From Planctomycetota bacterium (GTDB lineage: Bacteria; Planctomycetota; PUPC01; JACPCR01), in assembly GCA_016179685.1 (NCBI GenBank), contig JACPCR010000081.1, positions 1-64,000 of the forward strand: DNA of 64,000 bases. Direction: 5' to 3'. Numbering within the stretch: the first letter of the stretch is position 1; the number at the start of each line of letters is the position of its first letter. Both the position numbers and the translations under genes were made by a program. A model generated the notes under the pieces. The model saw only the letters and a program-made list of their open reading frames with translations, was not told the DNA's origin and did not search any database. Below are positions 1 through 7,663 of the stretch, piece by piece.

Positions 1-1100
1 CTCTGGCCTGGCTTCTGGCGGTCCAGCTACTCCTTCCCGCCGGACTGCCCGGGGCTCAGGCCGCGGCCGGCTCCGCCGTAGCTTTGGAATCGGCGAATCG
101 ACCTGAGACCCTGAGCCTTCGGCGGGTTGTTGGTTGGTGGTTGTTGGTTGGTGGTGAGCCTCAATCGGGACAAGGGAGTGAGCGGTCACATCTGGCCGCT
201 GGCGACCCTCTCCACCAACCACGAACCACCAACCACCAACCGACTCACGGCATGGCAACCGAGTATCCGCACCTGGACGAGTGGCGCGACTACTACTTCC
301 GGATGCGCACGTATGTGCCTGAGTGGGGGATGTTTACGGGGCAGGATAGGAAAGTGGAGGTGGCTGGGGACGGAAGTGGGAACTATCAGTTTGCGAACGG
401 TAATCCCTTAAGAATCACGGATCCTTCGGGCCTCGATTATGTGCCGGTGGACAAGAATGGCATTGTTTGGGCGGTATCCGAGTTTCTGGGCTGGGACCTC
501 AAGAGGGAACGCATGGGCGTTTTGACACAGTACGGGGGAATCCCAACTGTCTTTTCGGATCCGATATTTCAGCGCGGCGCGGTGAACCGATTTCTCATTG
601 GGCTAACAAGGCTTGAGCGCCAGGTCGCGAGAGGCTCCGCCGAATATGAGGATGTGGTTAAGCTGATCTCCCAAGAGGGAGAAAGGTATGCTGATCCTGC
701 ATCAATTTATGAAGAAATTAATATCCCGGTCGAGTTCGAGACATCCCGAAAAATCGGGTTAAAAGAGATTGCCGCCATCTTCGGGCAAATTGAAACCGAA
801 GTAAAACATCAGATCATTCTTCAAGCTGGGACGTCGGCCGCGGTGACCGCGTTGCCCCTTGCGCTCTCAATGTTTCGTTCCGGCTCTCGTGTTTTCATAA
901 AATCTGGTGACGAAGTAATAGAGTTCACAGGAAAATCCGAAGAAGAGTTGAAACAATTTGTACTCGGTCAGGCCCCAAAGGGAACAGTCGCTCTTGATGC
1001 AAATGCATTGATCCGAAGCCTTGAGAAGGGCGAACTTGCCGTGCTTGACCGGGCTATTGCTAGTAGAGCCCCAACAATCTCAATCACCGCTGCTAAGTAG
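1..1100 (+). CDS. RHS-type polymorphic toxin remnant with N-terminal half of a PIN toxin domain (left-truncated, C-terminally interrupted)
   Basis: The reading frame is open from base 3, so the true start lies left of the window; the TTG at 84 is probably internal. The first ~20 codons look like a signal peptide (hydrophobic LAWLLAVQLLLPAG, then AQA). An RHS-core motif follows (YYFRMRTYVPEWGMFTGQD, then NPLRITDPSGLDY), which marks the end of RHS shells. The ~200-residue tail is cassette-specific and ends in the start of a PIN-like nuclease domain (VALDANALIRSLEKGE). The frame stops at TAG 1098-1100 in mid-domain, and the rest of the domain continues at 1103 in another frame. Between signal peptide and core, the codons are low-complexity TTGGTGG repeats where YD repeats would be expected, which suggests an internal deletion. 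Assignment of core and PIN domain is confident; whether any product works is doubtful. Confidence 0.65.
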   Translation, partial: LAWLLAVQLLLPAGLPGAQAAAGSAVALESANRPETLSLRRVVGWWLLVGGEPQSGQGSERSHLAAGDPLHQPRTTNHQPTHGMATEYPHLDEWRDYYFRMRTYVPEWGMFTGQDRKVEVAGDGSGNYQFANGNPLRITDPSGLDYVPVDKNGIVWAVSEFLGWDLKRERMGVLTQYGGIPTVFSDPIFQRGAVNRFLIGLTRLERQVARGSAEYEDVVKLISQEGERYADPASIYEEINIPVEFETSRKIGLKEIAAIFGQIETEVKHQIILQAGTSAAVTALPLALSMFRSGSRVFIKSGDEVIEFTGKSEEELKQFVLGQAPKGTVALDANALIRSLEKGELAVLDRAIASRAPTISITAAK

Positions 1101-1102
1101 TT

Positions 1103-1351
1103 TTGCGCAAAGGAGATATGAAGGTGCTGCGCGAGTTCTTAAAGGCGCGCGGTGGGTATGTCGGCAAGGCAGCAACTCAGCAGCAGATCGCCGATCTCCA
1201 GGCACAGGCGAATATTCTTGGCCGAGTATTACGCAACAAGGATGCGGCGGTGACTGGCTTTGCGTTAAATGAAGGCGCTACGGTCATCTCACCCGATGTT
1301 CGTCTCCAAAAATTTCTCGAAGCCGCTGGCATAGCGGTGGAGGGCTTCTAA
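1103..1351 (+). pseudogene. C-terminal half of the PIN toxin domain, separated by stop plus frameshift
   Basis: This frame (RKGDMKVLREFLKARGGYVG ... LRNKDAAVTGFAL ... VISPDVRLQKFLEAAGI) is the natural continuation of the PIN domain begun in the preceding frame, including the late acidic positions (NKDAAV, SPDVRL). Restoring it needs two changes near 1098-1105: the TAG read as a Glu codon, and one extra T in the TTTT run. The TAG sits where PIN nucleases usually have their second catalytic acid (AAK-E-F). The TTG at 1103 is the only nearby start, so independent translation is unlikely to give a working nuclease. A sequencing or assembly error cannot be excluded. Confidence 0.6.
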
Positions 1352-1683
1352 TGAGCGCCTTCAACACCTTGCGTGTCAAGACGGTCTGCCCTTCTTGCAA
1401 AACGGAGGTCGATATTCGGCTTCAGTTCAAGTACGGCGACACATGGCAGCATGAGTATCAACTTGGCGATGCGCTCGAGTGGGGAGGGAATGATATCGGG
1501 AAGCCAGGAATGAAAAACGTTGCTCTGGATGCGGTCGCGGAGTCTTGCCCGAAGTGCGGATTTTCCGATATCGGGGATTTTGAAATACTGAGTGAGAACG
1601 ACAAACTCGTTATGGCTCAACCGGTGTCCGGTCAATACGACTTCTCAAAGACTGACGAATCGTTCGTTGTATTGGAAGAATAG
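1351..1683 (+). CDS. Candidate immunity protein with two CPxC zinc knuckles
   Basis: A 110-residue protein whose ATG overlaps the TAA of the PIN-toxin frame by one base, an arrangement typical of translationally coupled toxin-immunity pairs. It contains CPSC near residue 14 and CPKC near residue 66, a plausible zinc ribbon. The remainder is acidic and lacks signal peptide or membrane segments, so the product should be cytosolic. Position immediately 3' of a polymorphic RHS toxin is the main argument for an immunity role; I recognise no named family. It remains intact although the toxin is broken, which fits retention of immunity after toxin decay. Confidence 0.5.
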   Translation: MSAFNTLRVKTVCPSCKTEVDIRLQFKYGDTWQHEYQLGDALEWGGNDIGKPGMKNVALDAVAESCPKCGFSDIGDFEILSENDKLVMAQPVSGQYDFSKTDESFVVLEE

Positions 1684-2136
1684 GCTTCTGTACCGCGGCT
1701 TGGAAAGAATCAACCGGAATTATTCACGCTTTTCCAGGGCCATTCTCATGGCCCCGCGGTTATCAATTTGGCCGAAGTTTCAGAGTCCTTTTTCGCTCAA
1801 CGGACGATTCCTGACACCGCCGGTGGGGCCGGCCCCACCGGCGGTGTCAGCAGCCCCAACGGGATCCCTCCGGAAGATGCTGGCCCTCCAGGAACGGCCA
1901 CCAGTAGATAATCTCCGAATCTTCCGGGCACGGAAGTGGGGATGTTTTCCCGTTCCCAGGTAACGGGCACGACGGTTGCATATCTTCCTCGGCCTGGTCT
2001 GGTCGAGGAGAAGCGCAGCCCTGGTAAATCAGGCTGGCGATAGTGCGACACTATTTCTGACCTGACTTACTCGTAAAACCGCTCCATGCGGGAGAGATTT
2101 CTTCGAAAATTTGACTTAAGTTATTATTTAAAAACG
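1684..2136. other. Gene-free stretch with perfect palindrome and AT-rich leader
   Basis: No convincing coding sequence. It holds a 40-bp perfect palindrome (1811-1850), then a copy of the recurring CCCAACGGGATCCCTCCGG block (about 1855-1875). From about 2095 an AT-rich leader begins, which stands out in this high-GC window and carries the likely promoter of the histidine kinase. Confidence 0.6.
1811..1850. repeat. 40-bp perfect palindrome without spacer
   Basis: The two 20-base arms (CTGACACCGCCGGTGGGGCC and its exact reverse complement) meet with no loop. As RNA it would form a very stable hairpin; as DNA it could form a cruciform or a dimer-binding site. It lies about 130 bases beyond the putative immunity gene and may serve as its terminator, though no T-run follows. 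Confidence 0.9.
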
Positions 2137-2145
2137 TGTTATACA
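2137..2145 (+). promoter_or_regulatory. Candidate extended -10 promoter for the histidine kinase
   Basis: TGtTATACA matches an extended -10 element (TGn plus TATACA, 5 of 6 to TATAAT) inside an AT-rich tract. A TTGACT lies at 2111-2116, but the 23-base spacing is too long for a classic -35, so the extended -10 would have to carry recognition. The kinase ATG is about 110 bases downstream. Confidence 0.35.
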
Positions 2146-2257
2146 TTTAGCATTCCGTGGCGGAGACGCGACCAAGCATTTCCGCCACGAAATACTATCC
2201 GCGGCAAAGCCTCGTTTCAGCAAGAGCCCAACGCAAATTTTTCGCTGGACGCAAAAT

Positions 2258-4138
2258 ATGAGATGCATGCCCGTCTGGACCAAATTGGTCCTTTTGTACA
2301 CCGGGGTGGTCGCCTTCGTCTTTCTTGGGTTCGGAGTCATCGAGCATCTTCTCAGCGGCCAAGGCGCTTCGCCTGGAACGATTTCTACCCTCCACGCGGT
2401 CCGAGGGCTCTCCAGCGGGCTCCTGGTGGGCATCGCGGTCGCATTCTTCCTGCTCCAATACCACCCCATGTCGGCACGACCCCAGACAGACTTCGGGCCG
2501 TCTGACGCCGATCGGCCGCGATGGTTCGTCTCGCTGCGCTGGGTCGCCGCGTCCGTGGCGCTCGGGGTCGTCGCCTGCCTCGGCCTCTTCGGCCTTCTTC
2601 CCCTGCCCCTCACGGTCCGACTGGCCGGCTGGCTCGCCTTGCTGGCGGCCTTCAACGGCTTCTGCGCGTGGCGAATACGTTCAAAAACCCTCACGCCCAT
2701 CACCGAGTTGCAACTGCAAATGGTGGGCGACCTCCTCCTGCTCACGTTGCTTCTCTCCCTCATCGGGGGAGTGTCGAACCCCTTGACCGGCCTGTACTTC
2801 GTGCACGTGGTGCTCTCGGCCATCCTCCTGGGAAGCCGGGCAGCCTTCCTCACGGCACTCGCCTCCTCTGCCCTGCTTTTCGGCCTCCTGGCCGCCAGCC
2901 GCTACGGTCTGCTGCCAGCCTCCGGAAGCGACTCCCTTCACCTGTTCCCCTCCCTGACGTCTTCTCAGTCCGTTCTCGTGGTCATTTCTCTGACCGGGTT
3001 GATGCTGGCCCTGGCATACCTGGCAGGGATGTTGGCCGGGAGGCTGCGGGAACAGGCCCGGCGCAACGAGGAGCTGGCGGCTGGCATTGCGCGGGAACGC
3101 GCCAAGTTGACCGCGGCGGTGGAGCAGATGTCCGAGGGGGTCTTATTCACGGACCTGGAGGGCCGGCCATTTTTCATCAACTCGGCGATGAAACGGCTTT
3201 GGGGCGCCGGGCCGCATCCCGATCGGAACATCCTGGACTGTCATCCTCCGGGCTACCACGATGCCGTGCGCGAGAGAATTGAACAGCTCAAGGCCGGGCC
3301 GCACCTGCGATTTCACCGGGAGGTCCGCCGGAACGGCAGGATTCTGGAAACGACCCTCGCCCCGATCGTTTCAGATTCCCAGCAGGTCTACGGCATCGTC
3401 CAGGTGACCCGGGACGTCACGGAGCAACGCCAGATCCAGGAGCAGATGGTCCGGCAGGAAAAGCTCTCGGTGCTGGGAAGGCTGGCCTGCACCGTGGCGC
3501 ACGAGGTGAACAACCCGCTCACGGCCATCGCCATGTTCGCTGAACTGATCCTGAAACATCCGGAGCAGAGTCCCAGCGTCGCCGAACACGCTCGCACCAT
3601 TTTAGGCAACATTCAATCCTGCAAGCGCATCGTTCAGCAATTGTTGAGCTATGCCTCGCCGGGCCAGACCCACCGTATGTCACTGGACGTCGGGGCGAGC
3701 CTGGAAGAGACCGTTTCCCTCCTGCGGCCCATCGCCAGAAAGCACGGTGTCGACATCATCGTTCCCAACGGCCGCGCGCCGGTCATGGTCTACGCGGACC
3801 CCGACCAACTTCGCCAGGTCTTCACCAACCTCTTGATGAACGCCATGAAGGCCGTCGAAGACGCCTCGGTGCGCCGCATCGAAATCCACGTCGAGTGCCG
3901 GGGCAAGGTGGCCCTGGTCTCCTTCCGGGACACGGGGCCCGGCATTCTGCCTGAGCACCAGTCCCACGTTTTTGAGCCGTTCTTTACCACGCAGTCTGAC
4001 GGTACCGGGCTGGGTCTTACCCTGGTCAAGGAGATCGTCGAACGCCACAAGGGACGAGTGTGGTTTGAAAGCCCGCCCGGGAAGGGCGCCTGGTTTTCTG
4101 TGGAGCTGCCGTTGTATGAATCGAGTGCTGATCGTTGA
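2258..4138 (+). CDS. Membrane-bound PAS sensor histidine kinase
   Basis: A 626-residue sensor kinase. The N-terminal ~265 residues hold several hydrophobic segments (for example LVLLYTGVVAFVFLGFGVI, then clusters near 95-140 and 165-260), giving a polytopic membrane sensor without a large periplasmic loop. A PAS domain follows (about 285-380, AVEQMSEGVLFTDLEGRP), then HisKA with the phospho-accepting His in VAHEVNNPLTA, then HATPase_c with N (NLLMNAMKA), G1 (DTGPGI), F (FEPFF) and G2 (GTGLGL) boxes. It overlaps the response regulator gene by 23 bases, so the two are co-translated partners. The signal is unknown; the neighbouring porin and respiratory operon are likely targets. ATG 2258 is used, with ATG 2267 an alternative. 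Confidence 0.93.
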   Translation: MRCMPVWTKLVLLYTGVVAFVFLGFGVIEHLLSGQGASPGTISTLHAVRGLSSGLLVGIAVAFFLLQYHPMSARPQTDFGPSDADRPRWFVSLRWVAASVALGVVACLGLFGLLPLPLTVRLAGWLALLAAFNGFCAWRIRSKTLTPITELQLQMVGDLLLLTLLLSLIGGVSNPLTGLYFVHVVLSAILLGSRAAFLTALASSALLFGLLAASRYGLLPASGSDSLHLFPSLTSSQSVLVVISLTGLMLALAYLAGMLAGRLREQARRNEELAAGIARERAKLTAAVEQMSEGVLFTDLEGRPFFINSAMKRLWGAGPHPDRNILDCHPPGYHDAVRERIEQLKAGPHLRFHREVRRNGRILETTLAPIVSDSQQVYGIVQVTRDVTEQRQIQEQMVRQEKLSVLGRLACTVAHEVNNPLTAIAMFAELILKHPEQSPSVAEHARTILGNIQSCKRIVQQLLSYASPGQTHRMSLDVGASLEETVSLLRPIARKHGVDIIVPNGRAPVMVYADPDQLRQVFTNLLMNAMKAVEDASVRRIEIHVECRGKVALVSFRDTGPGILPEHQSHVFEPFFTTQSDGTGLGLTLVKEIVERHKGRVWFESPPGKGAWFSVELPLYESSADR

Positions 4139-5489
4139 AGACGAGCCGGACGTGGGCCGCGGCATCCTGCTCGTCCTCGAAGCGGAGGGGATACGCGCCG
4201 AGACGGTCGGATCGGCCGAAGAAGCCCTGGTCAGGATCCAGCATTCCGCCTTTGATGTCCTCGTGACGGACTACAAGTTGGGCCGGATGGACGGCATCGA
4301 GCTGCTCAAACGAGTGAAGGTAGCCTGGCCGTCCACTCGAATCGTGGTCATCACCGCGTTCGGCACCATCGAAAAGGCGGTCGAGGCCATGTCCCACGGC
4401 GCGACCCGATACCTCACCAAGCCTTTCCAAGCCGCTGAACTGGTGTCCACCGTTCAGGAGGCGCTCGAGGAGACCACGCTCGCCCACCAGCTCGAGGAGT
4501 TGAGGGAGCGGCTCGCCCAGGAGGCGGGATACGGTGACATCATCACCCGGGACCGCCAGATGCTCGAGGTGCTGGCTGCGGTGGAGAAGATCGCTCCCAC
4601 GGTCGCCCCGGTGCTCATCGAAGGCGAGACGGGCACCGGCAAGGAGTTGCTGGCGCGGCTTCTCCATCGCCGCAGCCCGCGGGCGCACAACGAATTCATC
4701 GCCATCAACACCAGCGCCCTGCCCGAGTCCCTCCTCGAGGCGGAGCTGTTCGGATACAGCAAGGGCGCCTTCACGGGCGCGTCATCCGACAAGAAGGGCT
4801 ACCTCCTCGCCGCCGAAAAGGGGACCATCCTCCTGGATGAGGTCTGCAGCATGCCCCTGCCTTTCCAGGCCAAGCTCCTGCGGGTCCTGGAACAGATGGA
4901 AGTGACGCCCCTGGGCACCACCCAGCCGGTGAAGGCCGACTTCCGCGTGATCTGCGCCTCCAACCGATCCCTCAGCGACCTTGTTTCGGAAGAAAAATTC
5001 CGCGCGGACCTCTTCTACCGTCTTTCCGTTGTGCGGCTGAAGCTGCCCCCGCTGCGCGAGCGGCCCGGCGACATTCCTCTCCTCGCGGAGCACTTCGTGA
5101 TGCGATGCGCCGAGCTGTACCCGATGCCCGCAAAGGTCATTGACCCCGCCTCTCACAAGCTGCTCGCTACCTACTCCTGGCCCGGAAACGTCCGCGAACT
5201 GTGGAACGTCATCCAGCACGCCTTCCTCTTGACAGAAGGCGAGACCATCAGCCCGTCCGACATCATCTTGCACCGCGTCCCTCTGCCCGCCAGCCTCGAT
5301 GTGCCCTTCTTCTTCGACCTCCCCTATGAGAAGGCCAGGGAACAGGTGATGTCCACCTTCCAGCGCGAATACCTGAGCCGCCTCATCCAGAACAGCAGGG
5401 GCAACCTCTCGGAGGTCGGCCGGCGCAGCGGCCTCACCCGCACCGCGGTCTACAAGATCATCAAGAAGCTCGGACTGGAAGTGAGTTAG
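4116..5489 (+). CDS. Sigma-54-dependent NtrC-family response regulator
   Basis: A 457-residue activator with three domains. The receiver (1-120) has the acidic pair (EDEPD), phospho-acceptor Asp in VTDYKLG and the conserved Lys in LTKPF. The AAA+ sigma-54 interaction domain has Walker A GETGTGKE, the sigma-54-contacting GAFTGA loop and Walker B TILLDEV. A Fis-type helix-turn-helix lies at the C-terminus (NLSEVGRRSGLTRTAVYKII). The intact GAFTGA indicates true sigma-54 activation. The start at 4116, inside the kinase gene, gives the canonical MNRVLIVEDE beginning. Candidate -24/-12 promoters lie at 7089-7104 (porin) and 7537-7552 (NapA-like operon), making both divergent units plausible targets. 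Confidence 0.94.
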   Translation: MNRVLIVEDEPDVGRGILLVLEAEGIRAETVGSAEEALVRIQHSAFDVLVTDYKLGRMDGIELLKRVKVAWPSTRIVVITAFGTIEKAVEAMSHGATRYLTKPFQAAELVSTVQEALEETTLAHQLEELRERLAQEAGYGDIITRDRQMLEVLAAVEKIAPTVAPVLIEGETGTGKELLARLLHRRSPRAHNEFIAINTSALPESLLEAELFGYSKGAFTGASSDKKGYLLAAEKGTILLDEVCSMPLPFQAKLLRVLEQMEVTPLGTTQPVKADFRVICASNRSLSDLVSEEKFRADLFYRLSVVRLKLPPLRERPGDIPLLAEHFVMRCAELYPMPAKVIDPASHKLLATYSWPGNVRELWNVIQHAFLLTEGETISPSDIILHRVPLPASLDVPFFFDLPYEKAREQVMSTFQREYLSRLIQNSRGNLSEVGRRSGLTRTAVYKIIKKLGLEVS

Positions 5490-5529
5490 CCCGTTACGGG
5501 TTTGAATCGAAAGATGCTTCTCTCTTCTT

Positions 5530-5605
5530 GACGGGCCTGGCTTGGCGAAGCCGAAGCAGGCCCGTCTCTGAAATCCGCGGTGCCCGAAGGGCGGAGCGGA
5601 TTTCA
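5530..5605. terminator. Two adjacent hairpins between convergent genes
   Basis: The first hairpin has GACGGGCCTG/CAGGCCCGTC arms (5530-5539 and 5557-5566). The second has TGAAATCCGC/GCGGATTTCA arms (5569-5578 and 5596-5605) and ends at the porin stop codon. They lie between the convergent regulator and porin genes, so bidirectional termination is plausible although no T-run follows. The second hairpin recurs at 19463-19499, so it is also a dispersed palindromic repeat. Confidence 0.55.
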
Positions 5606-6982
5606 TCAAAAGTTCAGGATCATCATCACGTAGATGAAATCCGCGTCGTCCTGAGCCCGCGCGGCACTGGTGCGCTGGACGTAATCACCCGCAAAAAAAT
5701 GCGAGTAGCCGAACCAGAACGAAAAATGGCTGTTCAGATCATACGTCAGAAGCAAGTCCAGCTCCTGGCCCACCTCTGATCCGGATTGCCCGGTCTTGTC
5801 CTGCCGAACGACGTCGCCCAGTGCGTTGAACCAGGCATCCTTCTCTTCCACGAGCCAGAACCAGTGGTAATCGAGCTTGACCTTGAAGGCTTTGGCGGGC
5901 TTGAGGAGGAGGCTGACCGCCGGGTTGTGCAGGTTACGCAAGCTGAAAAAATCCATGTAGCCATAAAATTTGTGACTGGTGGGGAAGAGATTATCAAAAG
6001 TGCCCTCGTCCCCGTCGGCAGGGTCTTCGTCGCCGGTGGCGAAGCTGTATTCAGCGGCGACCCGAGGCTCGGCCCACTTTTCTTTGAAGGTATAACCGCC
6101 GCCCCAGTGGACCGCCCCGGCGAAGAAGTCATCGGTGCCGGAATCGCCGGCCTGAACGGCCCCCTCGAAGTCGTAGTCCCAGTTTTGGGCCACCGTCGCC
6201 TTCGTCCGCAATCCCAGCGTGTAGCCCGTGGAATCATCCCTCCGACCGTCTTCACCCATGACATCCTCCCGATGGCGAACGTAAGCGTAAGCGTCCACCA
6301 CTCGGTTCTCCCATCGTGTCGTCGAAGCATGGATGCCGCTGAACAAGTCCTTGTGGCTCGGGTGGTTGAGATTCAGACGGTCGTGGATCACCTCCTCCGC
6401 AGCAAAGAGGTCCATCCGCCAGTTCTCCGGCTCGAGGATCAGTCGCGCCGAGTCGAACGTCCGGCCCACGTTCAACCAGTCGAATGCACCCACCAGCCGC
6501 TCGTCGCCAAAGACAATCTCCTGGCGGCCCAAGCGAAAAGTTAGGGCCGGCCCCACCGGCACCTTGAAGTCCAAATAGGCCTGCTGAAAGTCCATACGGT
6601 CCTCAAATCGGGGCGGGTCAGGATTCGCCCGAAGACCAAAGACTTCCGAATCCTGAAGCTGGACAAAAGCTCGAAAGTACTCGCGGACCGCCCAGTCCAG
6701 ATTCAGTCGAACCCGAGTGAAATTCAAGGAGTCGTTGTTATCCGTCCCATCGTTGAAGTCGTAGTTGTTCCGTACCTCGTAACGGTCCCTGAGCTGGCCG
6801 CCCACGGTGAGTGAAGTTGGGCCGAGCGGAATTTTCTTCAAAGGAGACAGAATCTGATCCGATTCCTCCTGGTAATAACCCGCCGTCTCCGCCCGAAGCG
6901 AAGGAGCGGCAATCATGAGCCAGCAGGCGACCGGCGCGACAAGACCGATAGCCCACTTCTGCGCGATATGGACGCCAGACAT
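5606..6982 (-). CDS. Outer-membrane porin, alginate-export (AlgE-like) family
   Basis: A 458-residue exported protein. The N-terminal signal peptide ends near SLRAETA, followed by alternating beta-strand sequence typical of outer-membrane barrels (GGQLRDRYEVRNNYDF, FRLGRQEIVFGDERLVG, FDSARLILEPENW) and a C-terminal aromatic strand ending in Phe (YVMMILNF). The repeated LGRQ and RLILEP patterns are characteristic of the Alginate_exp family, whose members mostly transport unidentified solutes. ATG 6982 is preferred over the upstream GTG because a strong GGGAGGAAA ribosome site lies just before it. A -24/-12 promoter about 105 bases upstream ties it to the adjacent sigma-54 activator. It may admit the substrate of the NapA-like enzyme, but that is inference. 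Confidence 0.85.
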   Translation of the reverse strand: MSGVHIAQKWAIGLVAPVACWLMIAAPSLRAETAGYYQEESDQILSPLKKIPLGPTSLTVGGQLRDRYEVRNNYDFNDGTDNNDSLNFTRVRLNLDWAVREYFRAFVQLQDSEVFGLRANPDPPRFEDRMDFQQAYLDFKVPVGPALTFRLGRQEIVFGDERLVGAFDWLNVGRTFDSARLILEPENWRMDLFAAEEVIHDRLNLNHPSHKDLFSGIHASTTRWENRVVDAYAYVRHREDVMGEDGRRDDSTGYTLGLRTKATVAQNWDYDFEGAVQAGDSGTDDFFAGAVHWGGGYTFKEKWAEPRVAAEYSFATGDEDPADGDEGTFDNLFPTSHKFYGYMDFFSLRNLHNPAVSLLLKPAKAFKVKLDYHWFWLVEEKDAWFNALGDVVRQDKTGQSGSEVGQELDLLLTYDLNSHFSFWFGYSHFFAGDYVQRTSAARAQDDADFIYVMMILNF

Positions 6983-7088
6983 AGTTTCCTCCCTGGAGTG
7001 GCCGGAGCAGCCCCTGAATTCTGACTTCACAGCTTGATCTGCAAGAATTGCCCGCGAGGGGCCTCGTGACATTTCAATCCGAACTCAG

Positions 7089-7104
7089 CGCAAGCCAGGT
7101 GCCG
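7089..7104 (-). promoter_or_regulatory. Sigma-54 (-24/-12) promoter of the porin gene
   Basis: On the minus strand the site reads CGGCACctggcTTGCG. It has the invariant GG and GC exactly ten bases apart and matches TGGCAC-N5-TTGC except for the first T. Transcription would start about 12 bases on, leaving a leader of roughly 95 bases to the porin ATG. Presence of a sigma-54 activator next door strongly supports function. Confidence 0.7.
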
Positions 7105-7323
7105 TTCCGAGCGGTTTTGACGTCCGTCTTGAATGGGATTCAACTCCAATCTGACCCGAATCCCCAGCAGGGTTCGTCGGCCCGCGGTCAGCACTCTCGC
7201 ACGCCGGGTCGATTCTCACGAAGTAGCCGAACGGTCCCGGGGCCCGGTTGTCTACCCAGGTTTCGACTGCCTACCCGAGTTTACAGAATTCGACCCGTGT
7301 GCGGCTCATCGCAAGGAGGATGC

Positions 7324-7412
7324 TACCCGCAACCCAACAAGGCCCGGAAAGGTGTCAGGTGTCAGGAATCCCCGACACCTGACACCTGACACCTTTCAAC
7401 ATCTCCGCGCCG
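7324..7412. repeat. GGTGTCAGG dispersed palindromic repeat, copy 1
   Basis: Perfect 16-base inverted arms AAAGGTGTCAGGTGTC (7348-7363) and its complement (7381-7396). Flanks CCGCAACCCAACAAGG upstream and TTTCAACATCTCCGC downstream are shared with copies at 37324-37400 and 56774-56895. The internal part varies among copies, while arms and flanks are kept, so this is a small dispersed element rather than a gene-specific terminator. Confidence 0.8.
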
Positions 7413-7536
7413 CGCCCGCCTTGGCGAACGCCCGGCGGGCATCGGGCAGAGAAGTCGCAGGCTGAGATTCTGACTCGAAAGGCGGTCTATCACCTCTCCC
7501 CGGCGAAAAGGTTCAACGCTCCCACGTAAGAGAACG

Positions 7537-7552
7537 GGGAACTGCATTTGCA
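7537..7552 (+). promoter_or_regulatory. Candidate sigma-54 promoter of the NapA-like/ACIII operon
   Basis: The site gGGAACtgcatTTGCA has GG and GC ten bases apart and a perfect TTTGCA -12 element; the -24 element is weaker (GGAAC against GGCAC). It lies about 110 bases before the molybdoenzyme start, in the same intergenic region as the porin promoter. Confidence 0.45.
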
Positions 7553-7663
7553 TCCTGGCCATTCCCCATCCCTACGCCTGGCTCATGCGGGCAGGCGGTG
7601 TGAACCGCGCGGGGACGTGTTTTGGCATAGGCCCGTCAATGTTTTCCGATGAAAGGGCGCAAC

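Larger units (their letters stand above)
6983..7663. other. Divergent regulatory region between porin and NapA-like operon
   Basis: No gene is supported in these ~680 bases. It contains two oppositely oriented sigma-54-type promoter candidates (7089-7104 minus, 7537-7552 plus) and one copy of the GGTGTCAGG palindromic repeat between them. Any bound activator could serve both directions. I could not identify a repeated activator-binding site by eye. Confidence 0.5.

Noticed and set aside
2111..2145. Classical -35/-10 promoter TTGACT...TATACA
   Set aside because: The spacer is 23 bases, too long for a standard sigma-70 promoter; only the extended -10 part was kept.
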